Positions 7,277-16,684 of a stretch of 64,000 nucleotides of DNA are shown piece after piece. The translations under genes and the position numbers were made by a program. The DNA is taken from NCBI RefSeq assembly GCF_000189775.2, contig NC_015555.1, positions 693,001-757,000 of the forward strand. Direction: 5' to 3'. Below the pieces are notes generated by a model. That model ran no database searches, had not been told where the DNA came from, and saw only the letters and a list, made by a program, of their open reading frames with translations. The DNA is from Thermoanaerobacterium xylanolyticum LX-11. Its GTDB lineage: Bacteria > Bacillota > Thermoanaerobacteria > Thermoanaerobacterales > Thermoanaerobacteraceae. Position 1 is the stretch's first letter. Each line of letters begins with the position of its first letter.

Positions 7277-9961
7277 ATGTTAGGAGTTTTAGAAAAGATA
7301 TTTGGCAGTTACAGCGAGAGGGAAGTAAAGAGAATTGAACCTATAGCAGATGAGGTTTTGTCATACGAGGAAGAGATGTCAAAGCTTTCAGATGATGAGC
7401 TAAGAGGCAAGACTCAAGAATTTAAGGACAGACTGAAAAATGGAGAAACACTTGACGATATATTGCCGGAAGCTTTTGCAGTCGTTAGAGAGGCTGCATG
7501 GCGTACGCTTAAGATGAAGCATTTCAGAGTGCAGATAATAGGTGGCATTGTCCTTCATCAAGGCAGAATAGCTGAGATGAAGACTGGTGAAGGAAAGACG
7601 CTTGTTGCAGCATTACCTGCCTATTTGAATGCCTTGGAAGGGAAAGGAGTTCACATCGTCACAGTCAACGACTATCTTGCTAAAAGGGATCGTGACTGGA
7701 TGGGTAAAATATACGAATTTCTGGGTTTGAGTGTTGGCGTTATCCTTCACGACATGGACTCAGAGGAGAGAAAGAAAGCTTACGCTGCTGATATAACTTA
7801 CGGTACAAACAATGAGTTTGGTTTTGACTACTTAAGAGACAATATGGTCATATATAAAGAGGAAATGGTACAAAGACATCTAAATTATGCAATCGTGGAC
7901 GAAGTCGACAGCATATTGATAGATGAAGCCAGAACACCCCTTATTATTTCTGGTGTTGGCGAAAAATCCACAGATTTATATAAAAGAGCCGATGCCTTTG
8001 TAAGAACTTTAAAAAATGAAGAAGATTATACTATAGATGAAAAAGCGAGAGCAGTAAGTTTGACTGAAAAAGGTGTTGAAAAAGCGGAGAAGTTTTTTAA
8101 TTTGGATAATCTTGCAGATCTTGAAAATATAGAGATTTCCCACGGTATAAATCAGGCCTTAAAAGCACATGCCATAATGAAAAGGGATAAGGACTACGTC
8201 GTAAAAGACGGAGAAGTCATAATAGTAGATGAGTTTACTGGAAGGCTTATGTTTGGCAGAAGGTACAGCGAAGGTCTGCATCAGGCAATAGAAGCCAAAG
8301 AGGGCGTAAAAGTCGAGAGAGAAAGTAAGACTCTTGCTACAATTACTTTCCAAAATTACTTCAGGATGTACGATAAACTGGCAGGTATGACAGGTACTGC
8401 TCTTACAGAAGAGCAGGAGTTTAGAGCTATATATGGTCTTGATGTCGTGGTAATACCTACCAATAAAGAGATGATAAGGATAGATCATCCAGATGTCATA
8501 TACAAGACGGAAGAAGCTAAATTTAAGGCTGTCGTTGAGGATATAGTTGAACATCATAAAAAGGGACAGCCTGTACTTGTTGGCACTATTACCATTGAAA
8601 AGTCTGAGAAATTAAGCAATATGCTTAAGAAATTGGGCATAAAGCATCAGGTATTAAATGCGAAATACCACGAAAAAGAAGCAGAGATAATAGCACAAGC
8701 AGGACGAAAAGGCGCTGTTACAATAGCTACAAACATGGCTGGACGTGGTACTGATATCATTTTAGGCGGTAATCCTGAATTTTTGGCGAAGAAAAAGATG
8801 ATTGAAGAGGGCTATTCTCCAGATGTCATAAATGAAGCATCTGGGTATGGGCCATTGCACAGCGAAGAGCTTATAAAGGCCAGAGAGAGATATCAGGAGC
8901 TTTTAAATGAGATAAAGAAGGAAACTGAAAAAGAGCATGAAGAAGTTGTTAAGCTGGGTGGACTATATATAATCGGTACGGAAAGGCACGAGTCCAGAAG
9001 AATAGACAATCAGTTAAGAGGACGTTCTGGACGTCAAGGCGATCCTGGAGAGTCTCGATTCTACATTTCTCTCGAAGATGAGCTTATGAGGCTTTTTGGC
9101 TCTGAGAGAATAAAAAATATGATGAACACATTGGGCATAGAAGATGATCAGCCTATCGAGCATAAGATATTGACAAAACAGATAGAACAAGCACAGAAGA
9201 AAGTGGAAGGCATAAACTTCGATGTAAGGAAAAGTGTCCTTGAGTACGATGATGTGATGAATAAGCAGAGGGAAATAATATACAAAGAGAGAAGAAAGGT
9301 ATTAGAAGGAGAAGACTTAAGGCAGTACATCCTTGATATGGTAAAAGATATCATACGAAGGAATGTTGAAATCTACACTGCAGGCAGCAAATACCCTGAA
9401 GAGTGGGATATAGAGGGATTATTGAATCATCTTTACGATCTATTTTTGGAAAAAGACAGCGTAGTAATAGATGTGGATTTTGGTAGGCTCGATAAGGAAA
9501 TGCTTACAGATATAATATATGAAGAAGCTGTAAGGCAGTATGAGAAAAAAGAGCAGCAGATAGGTCCACAGATGAGAGAGATAGAGAGGATAGTCCTCTT
9601 AAAAGTTGTGGATACGAGGTGGATGGATCACATCGATGAGATGGATCAGCTTCGTCAAGGCATAGGATTGAGAGCTTACGGACAAGTAGATCCTGTCATA
9701 GAGTACAAGAAAATAGGATATGAAATGTTTGAAGATCTTGTAAACTCTATTCAGGAGGATACTGTGAGATTCCTGTACCATATAGAGATAAGAAATGACA
9801 ATATGCCACATAGAGAGCAGGTGGCTAAGCCTATTGCTACAAATCAAGGTGGGGATGAACCGAAAAAGCCTGTAGTCAAGAAGAAAAAAGTTGGAAGAAA
9901 CGATCCATGCCCATGTGGCAGTGGCAAGAAGTACAAGAAATGCTGTGGAGCAAATCAATAA
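7277..9961 (+). CDS. secA: Preprotein translocase ATPase SecA
   Basis: Motor that drives unfolded preproteins through SecYEG. The 894-residue product has all SecA parts in order: N-terminal DEAD motor with Walker A MKTGEGKT, '[20 protein letters not shown]', [19 protein letters not shown], the preprotein cross-linking domain, NBD2 with '[19 protein letters not shown]', '[20 protein letters not shown]' and [10 protein letters not shown], and the helical scaffold. It ends with the zinc motif [13 protein letters not shown] that binds SecB and ribosomes. Length is normal for Firmicute SecA. ATG 7277 follows GAAGGTGAG. prfB follows after 23 bases, an order common in Firmicutes. Confidence 0.98.
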   Translation: MLGVLEKIFGSYSEREVKRIEPIADEVLSYEEEMSKLSDDELRGKTQEFKDRLKNGETLDDILPEAFAVVREAAWRTLKMKHFRVQIIGGIVLHQGRIAEMKTGEGKTLVAALPAYLNALEGKGVHIVTVNDYLAKRDRDWMGKIYEFLGLSVGVILHDMDSEERKKAYAADITYGTNNEFGFDYLRDNMVIYKEEMVQRHLNYAIVDEVDSILIDEARTPLIISGVGEKSTDLYKRADAFVRTLKNEEDYTIDEKARAVSLTEKGVEKAEKFFNLDNLADLENIEISHGINQALKAHAIMKRDKDYVVKDGEVIIVDEFTGRLMFGRRYSEGLHQAIEAKEGVKVERESKTLATITFQNYFRMYDKLAGMTGTALTEEQEFRAIYGLDVVVIPTNKEMIRIDHPDVIYKTEEAKFKAVVEDIVEHHKKGQPVLVGTITIEKSEKLSNMLKKLGIKHQVLNAKYHEKEAEIIAQAGRKGAVTIATNMAGRGTDIILGGNPEFLAKKKMIEEGYSPDVINEASGYGPLHSEELIKARERYQELLNEIKKETEKEHEEVVKLGGLYIIGTERHESRRIDNQLRGRSGRQGDPGESRFYISLEDELMRLFGSERIKNMMNTLGIEDDQPIEHKILTKQIEQAQKKVEGINFDVRKSVLEYDDVMNKQREIIYKERRKVLEGEDLRQYILDMVKDIIRRNVEIYTAGSKYPEEWDIEGLLNHLYDLFLEKDSVVIDVDFGRLDKEMLTDIIYEEAVRQYEKKEQQIGPQMREIERIVLLKVVDTRWMDHIDEMDQLRQGIGLRAYGQVDPVIEYKKIGYEMFEDLVNSIQEDTVRFLYHIEIRNDNMPHREQVAKPIATNQGGDEPKKPVVKKKKVGRNDPCPCGSGKKYKKCCGANQ

Positions 9962-9984
9962 AGATTTTTGAAGGAGATGATTAG

Positions 9985-11083
9985 GTGTTAGCAGATTACA
10001 AGACAGAAGTTTTGAACATGATAGATACCATAAAAGAAATGGGGGCTTCTCTTTGACATCGAAGGATTGAAAAGAGAGGTAGCAGAGATTGACAAAAAGA
10101 TGTCGGAACCTGATTTTTGGAATGATTTAGAGAAATTTCAAGAGCTTTCTAAAAAGCAGAAAGATTTAAAAGAGATTATTTCAGAATACGAGGCATTAGA
10201 AAAGCAGTGGGAGGATCTTCATACTCTTATCGAATTGGGATTGGAGGAAGGGGATGAATCCCTTTCACAAGAAGTCCACGAGGAGTACAAAGCTCTTTCC
10301 AAAAAGATAAACGACATGAAGATAAAGACACTGTTAAGTGGGCCTTACGATAAAAACAATGCTATCCTTTCTATACACGCAGGTGCAGGCGGTACAGAAG
10401 CGCAAGATTGGACCGAGATGCTTTTGCGGATGTATATGAGGTGGGCATCATCTAAAAATTACGATGTAGAGACGGTAGACTATTTGCCTGGTGATGATGC
10501 CGGTGTAAAAAGCGTGACGATTATGGTAAAAGGTCCTTTCGCGTATGGATATCTTAAAAGCGAAGCAGGTGTTCATAGGTTAGTCAGGATTTCCCCGTTT
10601 GACGCGGCTGGAAGAAGACACACTTCATTTGCGCTTGTTGAAGTTTTGCCGGAGATAGATGATGACATTAAGGTGGATATAAGGCCTGAGGATTTGAAGA
10701 TAGATACCTACAGGTCATCTGGTGCAGGCGGTCAGCACGTCAATAAGACAGAATCGGCCATTAGGATAACTCATATACCTACGGGTATTATCGTGCAATG
10801 CCAGACAGAAAGGTCACAAATGCAAAACAGAGAGACTGCAATGAAGATGCTTAAGGCAAAACTGATGGATATGATGATAAAAGAGCAGAAGGAAAAGATA
10901 GAGGACTTAAAAGGAGAGCACAAGGAAGCAGGTTGGGGAAATCAGATAAGGTCGTACGTATTTCAGCCTTATACGCTGGTAAAAGACCATAGGACAAATT
11001 TTGAGGTTGGCAATGTAAATGCTGTTATGGATGGGGAGATAGACGACTTTATCAACGCATATTTAAAGCAGAAGGTGTCATAA
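9985..11083 (+). CDS. prfB: Peptide chain release factor 2, with programmed +1 frameshift
   Basis: RF2 releases the finished peptide at UGA and UAA. The gene is read in two frames. GTG 9985 (after AAGGAG, 9971-9976) opens a 23-codon leader that ends at CTT TGA C (10051-10057). A +1 slip there skips T10054 and continues GAC ATC GAA GGA into the long second frame, giving 365 residues. GGGGG at 10041-10045 supplies the internal Shine-Dalgarno-like stimulator, slightly farther from the slip site than in E. coli. The catalytic GGQ loop 'SSGAGGQHVNKTESAIRITH' is intact. Low RF2 slows reading of the UGA and favours the slip, so the factor regulates its own synthesis (established for this family). 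Confidence 0.96.
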
Positions 11084-11115
11084 AGGGATATCGGCGGGAT
11101 ATCCCTTATTTTAAA
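11083..11115 (+). terminator. Rho-independent terminator of secA-prfB
   Basis: AAGGGATAT / ATATCCCTT stem around a GC-rich loop, followed by ATTTTAAATTTT. Overlaps the prfB stop codon. Confidence 0.8.
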
Positions 11116-11139
11116 TTTTAAAAATGAAGGGAAGGTTTT

Positions 11140-13278
11140 ATGGATAAGATTGCATTAGCACTTAAGCAGGAATTTGGATTGAAAGATTTTCAGGTACTGA
11201 ATACCATCAAACTCATTGACGATGGGAATACTATACCATTTATCGCAAGGTACAGGAAAGAAGCGACAGGAAGCCTGTCAGATGAAGTTTTGAGAAATTT
11301 TTACGACAGGCTTTTGTACCTAAGGAATTTAGAGGAGAAAAAAGCCGATACGATTCGCTTGATTGATGAACAGGGGAAGCTTACGGATGAAATAAAAGAG
11401 AAGATAGAAAACAGCAAGACACTGCAGGAAATAGATGATATTTACAGGCCTTATAGACCGAAAAGAAGGACAAGGGCAACTGTAGCGAAGGAAAAAGGGC
11501 TTGAAGATCTGTCTAAGTTGATATCTGAAGGCAATATCAAAGAAGGAAATCCAGATGATTATGCCTCGAAGTTTTTAAATGACAATGTGGCAACTTTGGA
11601 AGAAGCTTATCAAGGCGCTATGGACATAGTGGCAGAGGACATATCTGATGATGCAGATACGAGAAAGTACATAAGAGATACCATTTGGGAAGATGGCAGT
11701 ATTGTTACAGAAAAGCTTAAAGATGAAAAATCTCCTTATGAGATGTACTACAGCTACAGAGAGTCAATTAGAAAGATACCTCCTCACAGGATTTTAGCTA
11801 TTAACAGAGCTGAGAGAGAAGGGTATATTTCTGTCAAGATAGACGTAGACGATGAAAAGATAGTGAATAGATTAATTACAGAAAATGTAAATAATCAATC
11901 GACTTTTAAAGAGTATCATGTAAGTGCAATAGTTGATTCATACAAAAGGCTTATTAGGCCATCTATAGAGAGGGAAATAAGAAATAAACTTACTGAATTT
12001 GCGGAAGATAAAGCTATAAAAGTGTTTAAGATGAACTTAAAAAGCCTACTTTTAGAGCCGCCTGTTAAAGGATATGTTGTGATGGGTTTTGACCCAGCAT
12101 ACAGGACAGGGTGCAAGATTGCCGTTGTAGACGAAACAGGAAAACTTTTAGATACTGCCACTGTCTACCCTACGCCACCTCAAAATGATGTAGATGGAGC
12201 AAAAGTGGTTTTGAAAGACTTGATAGAGAAGTACAATGTTGGTCTTATTTCATTGGGAAATGGAACTGCATCAAGAGAGAGTGAACTTTTTATAGCAGAT
12301 CTAATCAAAGAGATGGGCAGAGATTTGAAGTACGTCATAGTAAATGAAGCTGGTGCATCGGTGTACTCGGCGTCAGAGATAGGGACAGAGGAATTTCCTG
12401 ACGTAAATGTAAGCTTAAGAGGTGCTATATCGATGGCGCGAAGGCTTCAGGATCCTTTAGCTGAGCTTGTAAAGATCGATCCTAAGTCTATTGGAGTAGG
12501 GCAGTACCAACACGATGTAAACCAGAAGATGCTGGGTGAAGCTTTAAATGGTGTTGTTGAAGATTGTGTAAATAGCGTAGGAGTTGACTTAAACACTGCA
12601 TCTGTATCGCTTTTAAAGTACGTAGCAGGTATAAATGGGACCATAGCGAAAAACATAGTTGAGTATCGAAATACGGTTGGCAAGTTTAGAAACAGAAATG
12701 AGCTGAAAAAAGTTAAAAGGTTAGGTGAAGGGACTTTTACGCAATGTGCAGGCTTTTTAAGGATATTGAATGGTGACGACATATTCGACTCTACAGGTGT
12801 ACATCCAGAGCGTTATGAGGTATTGGAAAAACTTCTTTTGAAGTTTGGATATGTTAAGGATAAGTTAGACGCGAAAAGCTTGAGGGATTTTGCTTACAAA
12901 CTTGAGGAGTATGGACTTTTGAAGTTATCACAAGAATACGACATAGGACTTCCTACACTTAATGACATTGTAAATGAACTAAAAAAGCCTGGCAGAGATC
13001 CTCGAGAAGACCTTCCGAAGCCAATTCTAAGGTCGGATGTAATGACCATCGAGGAGCTTAAAGTAGGGATGGAATTGATGGGAACTGTAAGAAATGTCGT
13101 TGACTTTGGGTGCTTTGTAGATATAGGTGTTCATACAGATGGGCTCGTTCACATATCCGAGATGTCTCAAAAGTACATAAATCATCCTTTGGATGTGGTG
13201 TCTGTAGGTGATGTAGTGAAGGTAAGAGTAATTGATGTTGACGTAGAAAGAAATAGAATATCACTTTCAATGAAATAA
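11140..13278 (+). CDS. tex: Tex family RNA-binding transcription accessory protein
   Basis: Nucleic-acid-binding protein (Tex/YhgF, RNA-associated). The 712-residue product has the family order: helical Tex_N domain with 'TIPFIARYRKEATGSLSDEV', the central YqgF/RNase H-like fold 'GFDPAYRTGCKIAVVDETGK', a helix-hairpin-helix region 'SVGVDLNTASVSLLKYVAGI', and a C-terminal S1 domain of about 70 residues ('DFGCFVDIGVHTDGLVHISE'). Length is typical. GAAGGGAAGG precedes ATG 11140. prpE follows after 34 bases with no terminator between, so the two may share a transcript. Confidence 0.95.
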   Translation: MDKIALALKQEFGLKDFQVLNTIKLIDDGNTIPFIARYRKEATGSLSDEVLRNFYDRLLYLRNLEEKKADTIRLIDEQGKLTDEIKEKIENSKTLQEIDDIYRPYRPKRRTRATVAKEKGLEDLSKLISEGNIKEGNPDDYASKFLNDNVATLEEAYQGAMDIVAEDISDDADTRKYIRDTIWEDGSIVTEKLKDEKSPYEMYYSYRESIRKIPPHRILAINRAEREGYISVKIDVDDEKIVNRLITENVNNQSTFKEYHVSAIVDSYKRLIRPSIEREIRNKLTEFAEDKAIKVFKMNLKSLLLEPPVKGYVVMGFDPAYRTGCKIAVVDETGKLLDTATVYPTPPQNDVDGAKVVLKDLIEKYNVGLISLGNGTASRESELFIADLIKEMGRDLKYVIVNEAGASVYSASEIGTEEFPDVNVSLRGAISMARRLQDPLAELVKIDPKSIGVGQYQHDVNQKMLGEALNGVVEDCVNSVGVDLNTASVSLLKYVAGINGTIAKNIVEYRNTVGKFRNRNELKKVKRLGEGTFTQCAGFLRILNGDDIFDSTGVHPERYEVLEKLLLKFGYVKDKLDAKSLRDFAYKLEEYGLLKLSQEYDIGLPTLNDIVNELKKPGRDPREDLPKPILRSDVMTIEELKVGMELMGTVRNVVDFGCFVDIGVHTDGLVHISEMSQKYINHPLDVVSVGDVVKVRVIDVDVERNRISLSMK

Positions 13279-13312
13279 TATATGTATGATATGAATAAGT
13301 GGAGGTTTTATA

Positions 13313-14050
13313 TTGACAGCTTATGATGTTATCGGCGATGTTCACGGCTGCTATAAAGAGCTTACAGAATTAATAGATTTATTGGGCTATACATTAAAAG
13401 ACGGTGTATGCTTCCATAAAGATGATCGAAAACTCGTGTTTTTAGGCGATATTACAGATAGAGGGCCTAATTCTGTAGATGTCATTGAGCTTGTATACAG
13501 GAATGTTAAAGCTAAAAAAGCCCTTTACACCCCTGGTAACCACTGCAACAAGCTTTACCGCTATCTTTTAGGACACAATGTGAAAATCATACACGGATTA
13601 GAGACGACTGTAGCGGAGCTAAATGGCTTAAGCGAGAAGCAAAAGAGAATTGTCGCTTCGCATTTTAAAGAGCTTTATGAAACGGCTCCAATGTACCTTG
13701 TTTTAGATGATGGCAAGCTTGTTGTAGCACATGCAGGAATTAAGGAAAAATACATAGGCTTTTACGGAAAATACGTAAGGCAATTTGTCTTATATGGAGA
13801 TATAACAGGTGAAAAAAATCCAGATGGCACGCCAGTAAGGCTTGACTGGGCAAAGGACTATAAAGGCAAACCGATTGTCGTGTACGGCCATACGCCTGTG
13901 AAAGAGCCGAGGTTTTTAAATAATACGGTTAACATAGATACAGGGTGTGTATTCGGAGGGAAGCTTTCTGCTTTAAGGTATCCTGAAATGAAGGTATACA
14001 GCGTAAAATCTTCGATGTCTTACGATGAAAGCAGGTTTAGAGATCTTTAG
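13313..14050 (+). CDS. prpE: Bis(5'-nucleosyl)-tetraphosphatase PrpE (metallophosphatase)
   Basis: Calcineurin-like phosphoesterase of the PrpE type, expected to cleave diadenosine tetraphosphate; the B. subtilis homologue affects spore germination. The 245-residue product has GDVHG (8-12), [22 protein letters not shown], '[13 protein letters not shown]' and VYGHTPV. The third motif reads GNHC where most relatives have GNHD or GNHE; to my knowledge Bacillus PrpE also has GNHCNKL, so this is a family trait. TTG 13313 lies 7 bases after GGAGG. The closing '[20 protein letters not shown]' also fits PrpE. Confidence 0.88.
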   Translation: MTAYDVIGDVHGCYKELTELIDLLGYTLKDGVCFHKDDRKLVFLGDITDRGPNSVDVIELVYRNVKAKKALYTPGNHCNKLYRYLLGHNVKIIHGLETTVAELNGLSEKQKRIVASHFKELYETAPMYLVLDDGKLVVAHAGIKEKYIGFYGKYVRQFVLYGDITGEKNPDGTPVRLDWAKDYKGKPIVVYGHTPVKEPRFLNNTVNIDTGCVFGGKLSALRYPEMKVYSVKSSMSYDESRFRDL

Positions 14051-14061
14051 GAGGAAAATAG

Positions 14062-14739
14062 ATGAGGCAAAACAAAAATAAACTTTTTATAAATAGTTTA
14101 TTAATAGGTGCTTTTGTATTTTTGTTTTTTTGGGTACTATTTCGGTATGGTGATTACCTTACATACCTTTTAAAAGACCCTGCAAAGTTCGAGAATTGGA
14201 TTTTGGGCTTCGGTGCAAAAGGCGTGTTGGTGTTTATACTTATACAGGTGCTGCAGGTTGTAATATTTATAATACCCGGCGAAGTGGTGCAGGTAGCTGG
14301 TGGATACCTTTATGGTGCTGTTTTAGGTTCTCTTTACTCTTTGATTGGCATAACCATTGGCTCTGTTTTGTGCTTTGCCATAGCAAGGCTTTTGGGATAT
14401 GAGTTTGTGAGGGGTATGATATCAGAGGATAAGCTAAAAAAATTTGACTACATCATAAACAACAAAAAAGGAGAATTGGGACTTTTCATTGTGTTTTTGA
14501 TGCCTGGCCTTCCAAAAGATGCTTTGTCTTATGTGGCAGGATTAACACCAGTTAAATTTGTAAACTATTTTCTCATAACGGCTTTAGCTCGGCTTCCTGG
14601 AATAGTTATTTCCTCATATATTGGTTCGAACATTGAGCATAAAAACTACGTGGTTTCTGCTGTTGTTTCAGCGATAGCGGTTCTTTTGTTTGTCATCGGA
14701 TTTTTAAATAAAGACAAGATAATCAAAAAGATAAATTAA
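14062..14739 (+). CDS. TVP38/TMEM64 family membrane protein (SNARE-associated, DedA-like)
   Basis: Integral membrane protein of the DedA superfamily, whose members include lipid scramblases or flippases; the role here is not known. The 225-residue product has several hydrophobic helices and a SNARE_assoc core: 'IFIIPGEVVQVAGGYLYGAV', then 'SLIGITIGSVLCFAIARLLG', then FLMPGLPKDALSYVAGLTP, with the glycine/proline-rich re-entrant loops of the family. GGAGG precedes ATG 14062, 11 bases after prpE. The IS element begins 8 bases after its stop codon and has probably separated this gene from whatever originally followed it. Confidence 0.88.
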   Translation: MRQNKNKLFINSLLIGAFVFLFFWVLFRYGDYLTYLLKDPAKFENWILGFGAKGVLVFILIQVLQVVIFIIPGEVVQVAGGYLYGAVLGSLYSLIGITIGSVLCFAIARLLGYEFVRGMISEDKLKKFDYIINNKKGELGLFIVFLMPGLPKDALSYVAGLTPVKFVNYFLITALARLPGIVISSYIGSNIEHKNYVVSAVVSAIAVLLFVIGFLNKDKIIKKIN

Positions 14740-14802
14740 ACTTCCTTAGTGTAAAATTTTTTTAGGTGAAAAAGCAGGAAAATAGCGATGAAATGTAGAA
14801 AT

Positions 14803-14861
14803 AAGACCTCACCATCCTCCCAAGAGGATGAGTTAGAAAATAAATAGGAAGGTGAGGTCTT
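14803..14861 (+). promoter_or_regulatory. Hairpin hiding the transposase ribosome binding site
   Basis: AAGACCTCACC (14803-14813) is the exact complement of GGTGAGGTCTT (14851-14861), which ends at the base before the transposase ATG and contains its Shine-Dalgarno. An inner hairpin CATCCTC...GAGGATG (14814-14830) nests inside. An RNA starting outside the element would fold and block translation; this is known for other IS families and inferred here. Confidence 0.6.
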
Positions 14862-16271
14862 ATGAAAATAATTCAACATACACTTCAAAAATTCCTGCTT
14901 GTTGTAGAAAAAATTATTGGATTACTTGATGGAAAATATACCTATTTGGAATTTGAAGAAGAACTTAAAAAAATTCTAAATGAATTAGGAAAAGAGATTT
15001 GTGCAGATGTACTTCATGAACTTGATCAAAGCATATATAAAGATAAATACAAAAGGAAAAACTGGGTGGTAGTCCAAAAAGATTGTGAAAGGACAATAAC
15101 AACTGCATTTGGAGATATCACATACAAAAGACGGTACTATAAAAACAAAGAAACAGGAGAGAAGGCATATCTCGTAGATAAAGCTGCTGGCATCCAAAAA
15201 TATGAAAGAATAGATGCTGAGCTTAAAGCTGATATAACGGATCTTTCTACAATACTCTCATATCAAAAAACCACTCAGGAACTTAAAAGAAATGGAGCTA
15301 ACTGCAATGTAAGCCGGCAAACAGTAATGAACACATTAAGAAAAATAGACAACCTTCAAACATATGAAAAGCCAAAGACTAAAAAAGAAATAGAAACTTT
15401 ATACATAGAAGCTGATGAAGATCATATACATCTTCAAAACGGCAAACCAGACATTGTAAAATTAATATACGTACATGAAGGAAAACAAACAATAACAAAA
15501 GGCAGAAATGAACTAAAAAATGCCGTATACTTTTCCGGTGTATACGAAGGAGATAAAGTAGAAGAGTTATGGAAAGAAGTATGGGAGTACATTGCAAGCA
15601 CATATAACGAAGACAAAATAAAACGCATATACGTATCTGGAGATGGAGCGGAATGGATAAAATTCGGAGTAAAATATCTGCCTAACGCCGTATACGTATT
15701 AGACCTATTTCATCTACAAAAATACATAACAGCTGCAATAAAAGAAGATAAAAAAACAAAGAGAGAATTATGGAAAGCCATATTTAAAGCAGATAAACAA
15801 AAAGTCAATGAGCTTTTAACACAAAAATACAAAGAACTAGAATTAAACGGAACAGAAAATCCCGTAACGAAGTGCCAAACATATATAAATAACAATTGGG
15901 ATGGAATAAATTCATACAGCCTTTACAAAAAAGAAATAACAGGATGCAGTGCAGAAAGTCATGTAAGTCATGTACTTTCAGAGAGACTATCAAGCAGACC
16001 AATTTCATGGAGCAAGGTTGGAGCTCACAAAATGGCAAAATTAAGAGCAATAAAAGCAAGCGGCATATCGCTGAAAGGTGTCGTATTAAAACAGCAATAT
16101 GAAAGCTTAAAGCCAATAGAAATACCAAAGCAAACAGTGTATAAAGCGAAACAACAACTAAAGAAAATAAAATCAACTTATGAAAACATAATAAGCTTGC
16201 CAATATTGCAAAATAAAAAAACATTAACAAGTCAGGCTATAAAATCATTACTATTGAGAAATGCCATTTAA
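14862..16271 (+). CDS. ISLre2 family transposase (UPF0236)
   Basis: Transposase of the ISLre2 family. The 469-residue product is full length for the family, without frameshift. It has an N-terminal helical part, the 'TTAFGDITYKRRYYKNKETG' segment, and the catalytic region with 'LYIEADEDHIHLQNGK' and VYVSGDGAEWIKFGVKYLPNAVYVLDLFHLQKY-like text (IYVSGDGAEWIK then VLDLFHLQKY). The acidic residues in EADEDH, SGDGAEW and LDLFH are likely the DDE triad; this assignment is by pattern. A C-terminal 'SHVLSERLSSRPISWSKVGA' follows. The RBS GGAAGGTGAGG lies in the 3' arm of a hairpin. Confidence 0.93.
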   Translation: MKIIQHTLQKFLLVVEKIIGLLDGKYTYLEFEEELKKILNELGKEICADVLHELDQSIYKDKYKRKNWVVVQKDCERTITTAFGDITYKRRYYKNKETGEKAYLVDKAAGIQKYERIDAELKADITDLSTILSYQKTTQELKRNGANCNVSRQTVMNTLRKIDNLQTYEKPKTKKEIETLYIEADEDHIHLQNGKPDIVKLIYVHEGKQTITKGRNELKNAVYFSGVYEGDKVEELWKEVWEYIASTYNEDKIKRIYVSGDGAEWIKFGVKYLPNAVYVLDLFHLQKYITAAIKEDKKTKRELWKAIFKADKQKVNELLTQKYKELELNGTENPVTKCQTYINNNWDGINSYSLYKKEITGCSAESHVSHVLSERLSSRPISWSKVGAHKMAKLRAIKASGISLKGVVLKQQYESLKPIEIPKQTVYKAKQQLKKIKSTYENIISLPILQNKKTLTSQAIKSLLLRNAI

Positions 16272-16589
16272 AAGTATGCATATATATTGAAGATTGTAGT
16301 TTTAGTTATTATTATGGGGAGCTTATTTGGGTTACCTATCACATGTAAAATTCATGAATAAATAGCATTGATATACATGATGGCTTCTTTGAAGAGCGTG
16401 AGAATCTGAGAATGAGTGAGATATTAAAAGAAAATCAAAGATTATAGAGTGAGTGGCGATTTTATGCTATCAAGAAGTTAAGAGACTTCAACACTAAAAA
16501 CTTTTCTTAAAATCCAGCTATCAATACTCATCCTTAGAGTGATAGTGAGGTCTTTTTTTCAAAAAAACCTAAAAATACTTGACACGATC
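16272..16589 (+). other. Non-coding tail of the IS, with a possible gene relic
   Basis: No intact gene is present between the transposase stop and the right terminal repeat. One frame reads IHDGFFEERENLRMSEILKE, then NQRL, a stop, and SEWRFYAIKKLRDFNTKNFS before a second stop. It looks like the remnant of a helical protein picked up by the element. Both copies carry it unchanged. Confidence 0.4.
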
Positions 16590-16606
16590 TTAAACTTCCT
16601 ACTCTG

Positions 16607-16634
16607 TTTACAAATTTTATCAGTGTAGTATAAT
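16607..16634 (+). promoter_or_regulatory. Sigma-A-type promoter of the amidohydrolase gene
   Basis: TTTACA (16607-16612), 16-bp spacer, TATAAT (16629-16634), 50 bases before the GTG start. It lies just outside the IS, which inserted upstream without destroying it. Confidence 0.7.
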
Positions 16635-16684
16635 ATCTTTTAGGTTCTTTTCATTTGAAAAAATTTTAGACGGGGGGTTTTACG

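Larger units (their letters stand above)
14747..16589 (+). mobile_element. Complete ISLre2-type insertion sequence
   Basis: About 1.84 kb. It has imperfect terminal inverted repeats at 14749-14767 (GTGTAAAATTTTTTTAGGT) and 16567-16585 (complement GTGTCAAGTATTTTTAGGT), 16 of 19 matching. TTAAACTTCCT at 14736-14746 is repeated at 16590-16600; this 11-bp direct repeat flanks the element and is either the target duplication or contains it. A single transposase gene fills most of the element. The right 377 bases match the copy at the window start. The flanking repeat and intact gene suggest a recent insertion. Confidence 0.9.

Noticed and set aside
11916-12161. Many open frames on the minus strand opposite real genes (for example here inside tex, and inside secA, groEL, guaA and the permease)
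   Set aside because: They lie wholly within well-supported genes, have no ribosome binding sites and read as low-complexity hydrophobic or Ser-rich text typical of antisense shadows.
13313-14050. GNHC in place of GNHD in the PrpE metallophosphatase as a lost active-site residue
   Set aside because: From memory Bacillus PrpE has the same GNHCNKL text, so this is a family feature and not damage.
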